Below, in pieces: positions 1-4,957 of a DNA stretch of 9,307 nucleotides (position 1 is its first letter; every line of letters begins with the position of its first letter). Below the pieces are notes generated by a model. That model was not told the origin of the DNA. It did no database searches and saw only the letters and a list, made by a program, of their open reading frames with translations. The stretch is from NCBI GenBank assembly GCA_016204525.1, contig JACQKO010000075.1:1-9307 (forward strand), written 5' to 3'. This stretch comes from Candidatus Levyibacteriota bacterium (GTDB taxonomy: Bacteria > Patescibacteriota > Microgenomatia > Levybacterales > GWA1-39-11). The position numbers and the translations under genes were made by a program.

Positions 1-1
1 G

Positions 2-271
2 AAGAAATATCAGGAGATTGATATCATTGCGATTATTAATTCGACTTTAGTATTTGTAGAAGTTAAGACTCGAAGATCAGATTCCTTTGGTAGTCCTTTC
101 GAATCAATTACTCAATGGAAATTGAAGCACCTTGTTCGTCTAGCCCAATATTACAAACAACTCCACCCAAGCCTCCCGGATTATATGCGAATAGACGCAA
201 TCGGAATTATTCTTTCACCCAACAATAAACTAGAAAATCTTGAACATCTTGAGAATATCAGCGGATTCTAG
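2..271 (+). CDS. yraN: UPF0102 / YraN-family nuclease-like protein, 3' part only
   Basis: The first 89 visible residues end at a TAG stop at 269-271; the start lies before the window. The visible order fits the YraN (UPF0102) family, a PD-(D/E)XK nuclease-like fold: an EIDIIA segment at the beginning, then LVFVEVKTR about 12 residues later, which supplies the acidic residue and E-x-K core, then an FGSPFESI segment, a helix rich in Lys/Leu/Ala, and a final RIDAIGI strand. The family's usual N-terminal helix and the G-x-x-x-A-E start are missing because of the window edge. The biological role of YraN is poorly established; it is related in fold to Holliday-junction resolvases. The gene converges with the cytidylate kinase gene on the other strand. 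Family assignment is confident, activity is inferred. Confidence 0.88.
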   Translation, partial: KKYQEIDIIAIINSTLVFVEVKTRRSDSFGSPFESITQWKLKHLVRLAQYYKQLHPSLPDYMRIDAIGIILSPNNKLENLEHLENISGF

Positions 272-287
272 AATTTGGTAGGTCAAA

Positions 288-327
288 GGGTAGGGTTGGG
301 GCAGCTCGTATGGTGAAAGGGGTGGGG
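288..327 (+). other. G-rich tract with G-quadruplex potential
   Basis: Directly after yraN the + strand holds five G runs: 288-290, 293-295, 298-301, 319-322 and 324-327. The first three are separated by only two bases (GGGTAGGGTTGGGG) and the last two by one, with a 17-base loop between the groups. Four or more runs of at least three G on one strand meet the basic sequence requirement for a quadruplex, though with one long loop. It stands out against an AT-rich background. No function can be read from sequence. Confidence 0.4.
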
Positions 328-368
328 TCGTCGGTAAATTTAACATAAGCCCCAAACCATGACCATAC
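293..368. repeat. Two interleaved inverted repeats between convergent genes
   Basis: Bases 293-302 (gggttggggc) pair with 349-358 (gccccaaacc) at 9 of 10 positions. Bases 308-314 (gtatggt) pair perfectly with 362-368 (accatac). The order of the four arms is A, B, A', B', the topology of an H-type pseudoknot if both form in one RNA; as alternatives they could be competing stems. The element sits in the 272-389 gap between convergent yraN and the cytidylate kinase gene, so a transcription-ending role is possible, but there is no clear T run after either stem. No reading frame worth calling lies in this gap. Confidence 0.35.
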
Positions 369-389
369 TAGCAGCGCAAACTAAACCCA

Positions 390-974
390 TCAACTAGTAC
401 CTAATGCTGTGAGGGCGGTTTGGAAAGTCTGTTCACTATTTTTGTCATAAGTATTAATCGCTAGGTCATAATATTTTCCCTCCCAATAGACCCAGTTTGG
501 ATCATTATTGGCATAAAGCCTTCTCCATTTTTCGATATCACTCATCTCGCGGTGCAAAACTTCTTCTTTAGCTTCTTCTACTCCTATGTTGTCCCTGTTT
601 ATTAGACGATCAATTCTTATTTGCGGCTGGTCAACTCCTGCGCGCTCGCAGAGGACTAATATTTTAAATATCCCATCAATGCCCTGTGCATTAAAAGCCG
701 CAAGTTTTGTTTCAAGAACTATATGTTTTTCTTCTTTTAGAATATCTCTAAGTCTTGCGTCAAATAATTTATCTTCCTCGTCCGGTCTTAAATTGGTGTC
801 TTTCTCCGCAAGTCCCATTTTTTTGCGAACCGCTTCCCAAAATATTTCTCCACCTTCAAGATGACGCCAGTTTAATTTTTGTGCCAAATGTTCTGCAAGC
901 GTTGTTGATCCCGAGGCAATGCGGCCGGAAACAGTAATAATTCGGATATTCGGAATTTCTGTCGGAGAAGCCAT
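390..974 (-). CDS. cmk: Cytidylate kinase, archaeal type
   Basis: This 194-residue protein should transfer phosphate from ATP to CMP or dCMP in pyrimidine nucleotide salvage. A P-loop lies at residues 17-24 (GRIASGST). The usual Walker A lysine is replaced by serine, as archaeal-type cytidylate kinases also lack it (GxxGSGTT pattern). Other family landmarks follow in order: the EGGEIFWE segment (40-47, equivalent to the archaeal SAGDIFRE), a DARLRDIL helix, IVLETKLAAF (85-94), a run of basic residues (IRIDRLINRD), HREMSDIEKWRRLY (141-154) in the lid, and YYDLAINTYDKNS at 168-180. The ATG at 974 is preferred over the TTG at 989 because a -10 box (980-985) overlaps the longer version and homologues start near IRIITVSG. 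The gene lies downstream of gapA on the same strand but seems to have its own promoter. It ends with TGA at 390-392. Confidence 0.85.
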   Translation of the reverse strand: MASPTEIPNIRIITVSGRIASGSTTLAEHLAQKLNWRHLEGGEIFWEAVRKKMGLAEKDTNLRPDEEDKLFDARLRDILKEEKHIVLETKLAAFNAQGIDGIFKILVLCERAGVDQPQIRIDRLINRDNIGVEEAKEEVLHREMSDIEKWRRLYANNDPNWVYWEGKYYDLAINTYDKNSEQTFQTALTALGTS

Positions 975-979
975 AAGAT

Positions 980-988
980 AGTATAGCA
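980..988 (-). promoter_or_regulatory. Extended -10 promoter of the cytidylate kinase gene, leaderless layout
   Basis: Read on the minus strand, TGCTATACT ends five bases before the ATG at 974. TATACT matches the -10 consensus at 5 of 6 positions and has the TGn extension. No good -35 box lies at the right distance. Transcription would begin at or next to the ATG, and no Shine-Dalgarno sequence precedes it. Confidence 0.55.
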
Positions 989-992
989 AAAG

Positions 993-1045
993 AATACTAC
1001 CAATACAGTACCAATAATACCAATATCCAATATTTCAATAATTTC
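993..1045 (+). repeat. Degenerate 9-base repeat between gapA stop and the kinase promoter
   Basis: The + strand reads as successive units starting with AAT and ending in C: AATACTACC, AATACAGTACC, AATAATACC, AATATCC, AATATTTC, AATAATTTC. They run without a gap up to the gapA stop codon. The first units match the better preserved copies at 2221-2259. Bases 993-1004 are perfectly complementary to 1085-1096 inside gapA. Confidence 0.7.
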
Positions 1046-2212
1046 TTATTCGGGTTTCATTGAATTATTTGTATTATTTGTGGCATTGGTAGTATTTGTA
1101 GTATTAGCCACTTGATTGCCCAGAATTATTGCTTCCTCAACTAACCTATTCGAGTAGCCGAATTCGTTGTCATACCATGCAATTACCTTTATCATGTTTC
1201 CGCCCACAACTTGAGTGAGTGAGAGGTCAGCAATTGCCGAATGAAAATTGCCTATTATGTCCGATGAAACAATTGGATCATACGTTACTTCAAGGATTCC
1301 TTCAAATTGCGGCTGTTTTGAAGCATTTTCTAATGCTTGATTTACCTCCTCAACGGTTGTGTTTCGTTTAATAAGAATAGTAAAGTCGGAAAGAGACCCT
1401 GTAGGGACCGGAACTCGAATGGCAAGTCCGTTAAAAATACCTTTCAAGGCGGGAATGGCTTTGGCAGCTTCTTTTGTTGCGCCGGTTGATGTTGGAATAA
1501 TATTTTCTGCTGCCGCGCGTGCGCGCCTGTAATCTCTGTGTCCTCCGTCCTGGAGTCTTTGATCTGATGTATATCCATGAATTGTCGTCATCATTGCCTT
1601 TTCTATTCCAAAAGTCGCCTCGATTACATGCGCAATAGGGGTAATACAATTAGTGGTACAAGATGAATTGCCGATTAAATTTTCGATTTTTTGGTCGCCT
1701 GTTTGGTTCAAGTTAACCCCGAGAATATAAACTGATCCACCTGCTTCGTCCTTGTAAGGCGCTGAAAGAATTGCTGCTTTTGCTCCTGCTGTTATATGCC
1801 TTTGTAATCCTTCTTGTGTTGTAAGTACGCCGGCTGATTCAATTACGACATCAACGTTCAAATTCTTCCATGGAAGCTTCTCGGGTTCCTTTTCACTAAA
1901 GACAGGGATTTCTTTACCGTTTATTATAATTGCGCCAATTGGCTTGGCGCCGCCCCAGATGGGCTCTGCCCCGGAGGGCGTTTCTGATTGAAATGGCAGA
2001 GTTACTTCTTCTGCTTTCTTGATCGACAGTTCGGTATTCTGCAGAGCTCCATATACGGTATCGTATTTCAAAAGATACATCCAACCAGTAATATCAGTAC
2101 TCGAACCGGCATTGATCGCAACCACTTCGACTTCGTCCGTGTGCGAAAGAAGTATAACGCGATGCGCTACTCGCCCAATCCTTCCATAACCATTTATCGC
2201 AACCCTCACCAT
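1046..2212 (-). CDS. gapA: Glyceraldehyde-3-phosphate dehydrogenase, type I
   Basis: This enzyme oxidises glyceraldehyde 3-phosphate with phosphate and NAD(P) to 1,3-bisphosphoglycerate, or the reverse, in the cytosol. The Rossmann loop NGYGRIGR is at residues 7-14. The catalytic Cys185 lies in SCTTNC and the base His212 in TTIHGYT. RRARAAAENIIPTSTGA (229-245) and WYDNEFGYSNR (346-356) are family signatures. At 388 residues it is about 50 longer than usual. Roughly 26 extra residues lie between YDTVYG (50-55) and INGKEIPVF (97-105), including the GC-rich PSGAEPIWGGA stretch. About 20 Asn/Thr-rich residues at the C-terminus are encoded by a 9-base repeat. The coenzyme-selecting positions are Ala35 (usual Asp), Gly223 and Gly224 (usual Leu-Pro in NAD-specific enzymes). 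The ATG at 2212 follows a -10-like box by six bases. The family call is very safe; coenzyme preference is inferred. Confidence 0.97.
   Translation of the reverse strand: MVRVAINGYGRIGRVAHRVILLSHTDEVEVVAINAGSSTDITGWMYLLKYDTVYGALQNTELSIKKAEEVTLPFQSETPSGAEPIWGGAKPIGAIIINGKEIPVFSEKEPEKLPWKNLNVDVVIESAGVLTTQEGLQRHITAGAKAAILSAPYKDEAGGSVYILGVNLNQTGDQKIENLIGNSSCTTNCITPIAHVIEATFGIEKAMMTTIHGYTSDQRLQDGGHRDYRRARAAAENIIPTSTGATKEAAKAIPALKGIFNGLAIRVPVPTGSLSDFTILIKRNTTVEEVNQALENASKQPQFEGILEVTYDPIVSSDIIGNFHSAIADLSLTQVVGGNMIKVIAWYDNEFGYSNRLVEEAIILGNQVANTTNTTNATNNTNNSMKPE
1061..1105 (-). repeat. Translated 9-base repeat at the 3' end of gapA
   Basis: Five consecutive 9-base units on the minus strand (AATACTACA, AATACTACC, AATGCCACA, AATAATACA, AATAATTCA) encode the Asn/Thr/Ala-rich tail of GAPDH, residues 370-384. 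The same motif lies on the opposite strand upstream (2221-2259) and downstream (993-1045) of the gene. Bacterial GAPDH normally ends shortly after the NRLV helix, so this tail is an add-on. Confidence 0.8.
1932..1980. repeat. GC-rich palindromic insertion inside gapA
   Basis: This roughly 50-base stretch is much richer in G+C than its surroundings and is packed with short palindromes: gccaattggc (1934-1943), gcgcca/tggcgc (1932-1937 with 1945-1950), gccc/gggc (1952-1955 with 1961-1964) and gccc/gggc (1968-1971 with 1976-1979). It encodes about residues 79-94 of GAPDH in frame, at a point where ordinary GAPDH has only a short loop. It looks like a small repeat element that was inserted in frame and retained. 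Confidence 0.5.
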
Positions 2213-2218
2213 AGAAAT

Positions 2219-2259
2219 AGAATACTACAAATACTACCAATACTACAAATACTACCAAT
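2219..2259 (-). promoter_or_regulatory. gapA promoter embedded in a 9/18-base tandem repeat
   Basis: On the + strand four perfect alternating units, AATACTACA and AATACTACC, fill 2221-2256, followed by AAT. On the minus strand the last unit gives TATTCT (2219-2224), a plausible -10 box six bases before the gapA ATG. TTGTAG, 18 bases upstream within the repeat, could act as a weak -35. Because the promoter lies in a repeat, a change in copy number would alter spacing and possibly strength. No Shine-Dalgarno sequence is present. Confidence 0.5.
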
Positions 2260-2297
2260 AGGAAAAATGAATCATGAATCAAGAAGCAGGGCTGAGT

Positions 2298-2326
2298 TTG
2301 ACAGAAGAAACCTGTTTTGATATACT
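2298..2326 (+). promoter_or_regulatory. Near-consensus sigma70-type promoter
   Basis: TTGACA (2298-2303, perfect -35) is followed after exactly 17 bases by TATACT (2321-2326, 5 of 6 matches to the -10). Expected initiation is at about 2333-2336, only a few bases before the ATG at 2338. The mRNA would be leaderless or nearly so. This is the strongest promoter visible in the window. Confidence 0.85.
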
Positions 2327-2337
2327 CCGCCTCAAAT

Positions 2338-3090
2338 ATGAGAAACCCATTGGAAGCAGGAGGCGTTCCGCCCCAAGAAGCAAGGGTTGTGCGCTCTCCG
2401 GTCGTCGATTCGATTCGTCAAGAGCTACTGTCTCAAGGCGCATTTATTGTTCGAGAAATTGTTATAACTCGAGAGGTTGGCAACCTTCGCACCAGAAGTA
2501 AAGTTTTGCAGTTGATTGATCTTTACACTGCGCCACAAATCTACAATTTTAAATATGGTTCAGATAAAAATATATATGCCGACGGCACCATAATGGTTTT
2601 AAGAGGTCTAATAAGAGGCCTTGAAGAGACTGTTAAGCGTGCTCATGGGGGAGCAATAGATCATTCAAAAAACACTGTTTGGCCAGTTGTGAACGGATCC
2701 AGAATAGGTAATGGAATATTATTTTTTGATGAGCTGTTGGGTCAAGAACAAGTAGATTCCAAGGTGACAACTACTGAAGTACGATCAGGTTCGCTTAAAG
2801 AAATAGGATTTAAGCCCGGATTATCTAATCGGAAGATAGATACTGCCTTGGTTAGAAGAATTGTTATTAACGTCTATCCTCATCCGCTACTGGCACTGAT
2901 CATTCCAAGATTGTCAGGAAGTGTATTTAGGGCAGCGCCCTCTCTTAAAGAGCTTGATCCCGAAATAGATTTCTATAGCCTAGTAGACATACAGAGACAT
3001 GGGGCAAGTAGTAAGGCTGCTGTTGCGGCTCTGGAACACGGTTTAGTAACGCAACAAGAACTAGAAGATATCTTTAGTAAGGCTGCGTAA
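2338..3090 (+). CDS. Conserved-looking soluble protein of unknown function, 250 aa
   Basis: I do not recognise this protein. The start at 2338 is chosen over an in-frame ATG at 2317 because the latter lies inside the promoter, and the -10 box at 2321-2326 would put transcription initiation near 2335. No signal peptide or membrane segment is seen. The N-terminal 20 residues are Pro/Gly/Arg-rich. Residues 25-70 look like an alternating alpha/beta region with many Arg and Val, and residues 84-104 form a likely helix. A strand-rich middle (125-190) includes FFDELLG and ALVRRIVINVYPHPLLALIIP. The end, roughly 222-250 (GASSKAAVAALEHGLVTQQELEDIF), is helical and resembles a small helix-turn-helix or oligomerisation module. 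Neighbours are divergent gapA and, 66 bases downstream, rpmH with its own promoter, so there is no clear functional partner. A protein of real use is supported by the strong promoter and the long open frame. Confidence 0.75.
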   Translation: MRNPLEAGGVPPQEARVVRSPVVDSIRQELLSQGAFIVREIVITREVGNLRTRSKVLQLIDLYTAPQIYNFKYGSDKNIYADGTIMVLRGLIRGLEETVKRAHGGAIDHSKNTVWPVVNGSRIGNGILFFDELLGQEQVDSKVTTTEVRSGSLKEIGFKPGLSNRKIDTALVRRIVINVYPHPLLALIIPRLSGSVFRAAPSLKELDPEIDFYSLVDIQRHGASSKAAVAALEHGLVTQQELEDIFSKAA

Positions 3091-3110
3091 GTTCCCGCTA
3101 AATCTTTTTT
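3073..3110 (+). terminator. Possible weak terminator after the unknown gene
   Basis: TTTAG (3073-3077) can pair with CTAAA (3098-3102), and six T residues follow at 3105-3110. The stem is short and has a 20-base loop that overlaps the stop codon, so it is a poor intrinsic terminator. The T run lies just before the rpmH -35 box. Confidence 0.25.
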
Positions 3111-3119
3111 GTACTCTGC

Positions 3120-3148
3120 TTGTGCATGTAGCTCGTTTTTGGTATTAT
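3120..3148 (+). promoter_or_regulatory. Promoter of the rpmH operon, leaderless layout
   Basis: TTGTGC (3120-3125) and TATTAT (3143-3148) are separated by exactly 17 bases. Eight bases after the -10 comes the rpmH ATG (3157), so transcription would begin within one or two bases of the start codon. No Shine-Dalgarno sequence is present. Confidence 0.7.
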
Positions 3149-3156
3149 TACAACTT

Positions 3157-3288
3157 ATGCCGGAGAAGTTAACAAAGGTTAAAAAATTAAAGCACAAAAG
3201 AAAGCACGGATTCCGTAAACGCGCGAAAACAAGAACAGGGAAACGAATAGTCAAACGCAGGAGGCTGAAAGGCAGGAAACGAATTTAG
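3157..3288 (+). CDS. rpmH: 50S ribosomal protein L34
   Basis: This 43-residue, extremely basic protein belongs to the large ribosomal subunit, where L34 contacts 23S rRNA. The core HKRKHGFRKRAKTRTGKRI and the ending RRRLKGRKRI match L34 (typical KRTHGFRARM...RRRAKGRKRL). The N-terminus MPEKLTKVKKLK replaces the common M-K-R-T-Y-Q-P-S start, a divergence plausible for a candidate-phylum bacterium. It stands first in the common rpmH-rnpA-yidC-jag order, directly after its promoter. It ends with TAG at 3286-3288, 48 bases before the rnpA ATG. Confidence 0.95.
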   Translation: MPEKLTKVKKLKHKRKHGFRKRAKTRTGKRIVKRRRLKGRKRI

Positions 3289-3291
3289 TTC

Positions 3292-3335
3292 ATGCGAATC
3301 GTATGCGAATGAAATTACTGCGAATGGATGCGAAT
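3292..3335 (+). repeat. Four copies of TGCGAAT between rpmH and rnpA
   Basis: ATGCGAAT occurs at 3292, 3303 and 3328, and CTGCGAAT at 3318, filling most of the 48-base gap. Three copies carry an ATG. The first opens a six-codon frame; the second opens a 17-codon frame (3303-3356) that overlaps the rnpA start out of frame; the third is in frame with rnpA three codons before its likely start. Whether this modulates rnpA translation cannot be told from sequence. Confidence 0.65.
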
Positions 3336-3336
3336 A

Positions 3337-3663
3337 ATGTTAGCAAAGAAGAATAGATATTCGTTTAAGGGACCATTACCCAAAAAGGTTTTAAATTCCC
3401 AATCTTTTTCTGTTCGGTATAATAAAAATAATGAGGGATTGCGGGTGGCGGTGGTAGTTTCGAAAAGAATTGATAAACGGGCAACGGTTAGAAATAAAAT
3501 AAAAAGGAAGATTTTGGAAACAGTTCGAAATAATATAGAAATGAATAAGCCTTTAGATTTGGTTTTTTATGTTAAAAAAAATATTTTGAGTTGGGAGACT
3601 TTAGAAAAAGAAGTAGAGAAATCGCTTGGAGAGATTGCTTCGTCACTTCGCTCCTCGCAATAA
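3337..3663 (+). CDS. rnpA: Ribonuclease P protein component
   Basis: RnpA binds the catalytic RNase P RNA and helps it remove 5' leaders from precursor tRNAs. The 108-residue protein starts MLAKKNRYSF, as many RnpA proteins start M-L-x-K-x-x-R. It carries VVVSKRIDKRATVRNKIKRKI (39-59), which contains the conserved RNR-type helix (VRNKIKR), then LDLVFYVKK (73-81), matching the family's D-x-V-x-x-x-r strand, and a final helix ETLEKEVEKSL. The ATG at 3337 is preferred over the in-frame ATG at 3328, which belongs to a TGCGAAT repeat. The last ten or so residues (EIASSLRSSQ) come from a repeat-like sequence at 3631-3662. The N-terminal region is compact and lacks a clear F-x-x-v-f motif. The yidC gene follows after four bases. 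Confidence 0.92.
   Translation: MLAKKNRYSFKGPLPKKVLNSQSFSVRYNKNNEGLRVAVVVSKRIDKRATVRNKIKRKILETVRNNIEMNKPLDLVFYVKKNILSWETLEKEVEKSLGEIASSLRSSQ
3631..3662 (+). repeat. Dispersed-repeat-like sequence forming the rnpA 3' end
   Basis: The stretch starting GAGATTGCTTCGTCACTTCG and continuing CTCCTCGCAATA strongly resembles a short sequence I remember from many unrelated bacterial genomes (GAGATTGCTTCGTCGCTTCG, then CTCCTCGCAATGA). Here it supplies the last RnpA codons and the stop. Recognition is from memory and not from a search. Confidence 0.5.
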
Positions 3664-3667
3664 GTCT

Positions 3668-4504
3668 ATGTTTGAAATTTTTAATACATTATTTACCAAT
3701 CCAATAGTCAATCTTTTAGTAGGTTTGTATCAGCTCCTTGCAGGGATTGGTGTGCCCTACGCTTTTGGGTTCGCGATAATAATTCTGACCGTAATAATTA
3801 GATTAATTCTTTATCCATTTACTGCGGCTCAAATAAAATCTGCGTTTCAAATGCAAAAAATTGCACCGTTGATGAAAAATGTCCGCGAAAGACATAAGGA
3901 TGATAAGAAAAAGCAGCAGGAGGAGCTGATGAGAATTTATCGCGAGCACAAAATAAATCCGGCTGCAGGATGTTTGCCTTTACTAATACAGATGCCTATT
4001 ATTTTTGGTCTTTACCAAGTTTTAATAAAGGCTGTTGCCATCGATTCTAACGATAGTCTTTCAAAGATCAACAGTGTTTTATACTTAGACTTCTTAAAAT
4101 TATCCTCTGTTTGGGATACAATGTTTTTTGGAATTCCACTTAGCGATGCACCCTCAAAAATATGGGCATCTGCCCCATATTTAATTCTAATCCCTGTCTT
4201 AACAGGAGCTCTCCAATTTGTTTTATCAAAAATGATGATACCGCAAGAGGCAATAGAAGTACAAGAAAAAATTGCCCAAAAAACAGAAGGCAAAGCAGAC
4301 GATTTTCAAGCGGCTTTTCAAAAACAATCACTATTTATATTTCCCGTAATGATTGGATTTTTTGCCTTTACCCTGCCGGTTGGCCTTTCAGTGTATTGGA
4401 ATACATTCACTGTTTTTGGTATACTCCAGCAGTATTTGTTAGTAGGTTCGGGAGGAGCCGCGCCTTGGTTTAAAAAATTTAATTTGCATGGAGGAAAAAA
4501 GTAA
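3668..4504 (+). CDS. yidC: Membrane protein insertase YidC/Oxa1
   Basis: YidC inserts and folds proteins in the cytoplasmic membrane, alone or with SecYEG. The 278-residue protein is the short form without the large periplasmic domain. Hydrophobic segments lie at about 12-28, 33-49, 103-120, a pair around 170-190 and 220-245. Arg45 in IILTVIIRLILYP corresponds to the conserved groove arginine. A basic, coiled cytosolic hairpin (64-96) precedes the signature INPAAGCLPLLIQMPIIFGL (96-115). No lipobox is seen. The ATG at 3668 is used because it lies four bases after the rnpA stop and begins the family's usual N-terminus; an upstream ATG at 3626 lies inside rnpA. The 3' end overlaps jag by 17 bases, suggesting coupled translation. 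A yidD gene, often present between rnpA and yidC, is absent here. Confidence 0.95.
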   Translation: MFEIFNTLFTNPIVNLLVGLYQLLAGIGVPYAFGFAIIILTVIIRLILYPFTAAQIKSAFQMQKIAPLMKNVRERHKDDKKKQQEELMRIYREHKINPAAGCLPLLIQMPIIFGLYQVLIKAVAIDSNDSLSKINSVLYLDFLKLSSVWDTMFFGIPLSDAPSKIWASAPYLILIPVLTGALQFVLSKMMIPQEAIEVQEKIAQKTEGKADDFQAAFQKQSLFIFPVMIGFFAFTLPVGLSVYWNTFTVFGILQQYLLVGSGGAAPWFKKFNLHGGKK

Positions 4505-4937
4505 AATTATACAAGAGGAAACAGAAACGCTTCTTAAGAAAGCCGGGATAGACGCAACTGTTGAGGTAAAAGTTGCTGACGAGGTTTTTAATGTGCATAT
4601 TGATGCTTCCGAGAATGCTCTTTTGATTGGAAAACACGGAAATACTCTTTCTTCTTTGGAGCTAGTAATGTCTCTTATTGTGGCAAAAAAATTGGGCGAG
4701 TTTCAGAGAATAATTTTAGAGGTTGGGGGATATAGGGAAGCGCGTGAAGATTATCTAATAGACCTTGCGGAAAGACTTCGCGAAGAGGTTTTGGCAACAG
4801 GATCAGAAAAGCAGGTTCGTGGACTTAGGCCCTGGGAGAGAAGGATTATTCATATGCATTTGGGAGAGAATGAAGATGTGGCAACGGAATCAGAGGGAGA
4901 AGAAAGAGACAGGGTCCTCGTCATCAAGAAAAAGTAA
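4488..4937 (+). CDS. jag: Jag / KhpB-like RNA-binding protein (KH and R3H domains)
   Basis: This 149-residue RNA-binding protein belongs to the SpoIIIJ-associated (Jag, KhpB, EloR) family, usually encoded beside yidC and linked to envelope growth in Gram-positives. A KH domain spans about 22-85 with its RNA-binding loop GKHG at 48-51. An R3H domain spans about 88-147 with Arg118-x3-His122 in RPWERRIIHMHL, followed by TESEGEERDRVLVI. The N-terminal Jag_N domain of longer homologues is missing. The ATG at 4488 overlaps the yidC end by 17 bases. A GGAGG at 4490-4494 lies just inside the gene and could instead serve a later non-ATG start (for example ATT at 4506), but the longer form is simpler. 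Confidence 0.92.
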   Translation: MEEKSKIIQEETETLLKKAGIDATVEVKVADEVFNVHIDASENALLIGKHGNTLSSLELVMSLIVAKKLGEFQRIILEVGGYREAREDYLIDLAERLREEVLATGSEKQVRGLRPWERRIIHMHLGENEDVATESEGEERDRVLVIKKK

Positions 4938-4957
4938 ATATTAAATATAAAAAATAT

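Noticed and set aside
272..389. tRNA gene in the convergent gap
   Set aside because: A cloverleaf-like outer stem can be drawn, but neither strand has a T-loop GTTCGA motif or a 7-base anticodon arm in place.
390..392. Alternative genetic code with TGA as a sense codon
   Set aside because: TGA ends the cytidylate kinase gene at the expected place, and no in-frame TGA occurs in the well-recognised proteins.
975..989. TTG at 989 as the start of the cytidylate kinase gene
   Set aside because: It would add MLYYL from bases that form the TGCTATACT promoter element, and the family starts near IRIITVSG; the ATG at 974 fits both.
2317..2337. ATG at 2317 as the start of the unknown gene
   Set aside because: It lies between the -35 and -10 boxes, upstream of the expected transcription start.
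2274..2501. Overlapping open frame on the + strand
   Set aside because: It starts upstream of the promoter, shows no protein-like pattern and overlaps the better frame at 2338-3090.
3100..3340. Replication origin next to rpmH
   Set aside because: The rpmH-rnpA-yidC-jag cluster is often near dnaA and oriC, but no dnaA gene and no DnaA boxes of the TTATNCACA type were seen here.
4490..4508. Shine-Dalgarno site GGAGG for a shortened Jag starting at ATT
   Set aside because: It also encodes the Gly-Gly of the YidC tail; an ATT start is rare, and the ATG at 4488 gives a sensible N-terminus, so it is kept only as an alternative.
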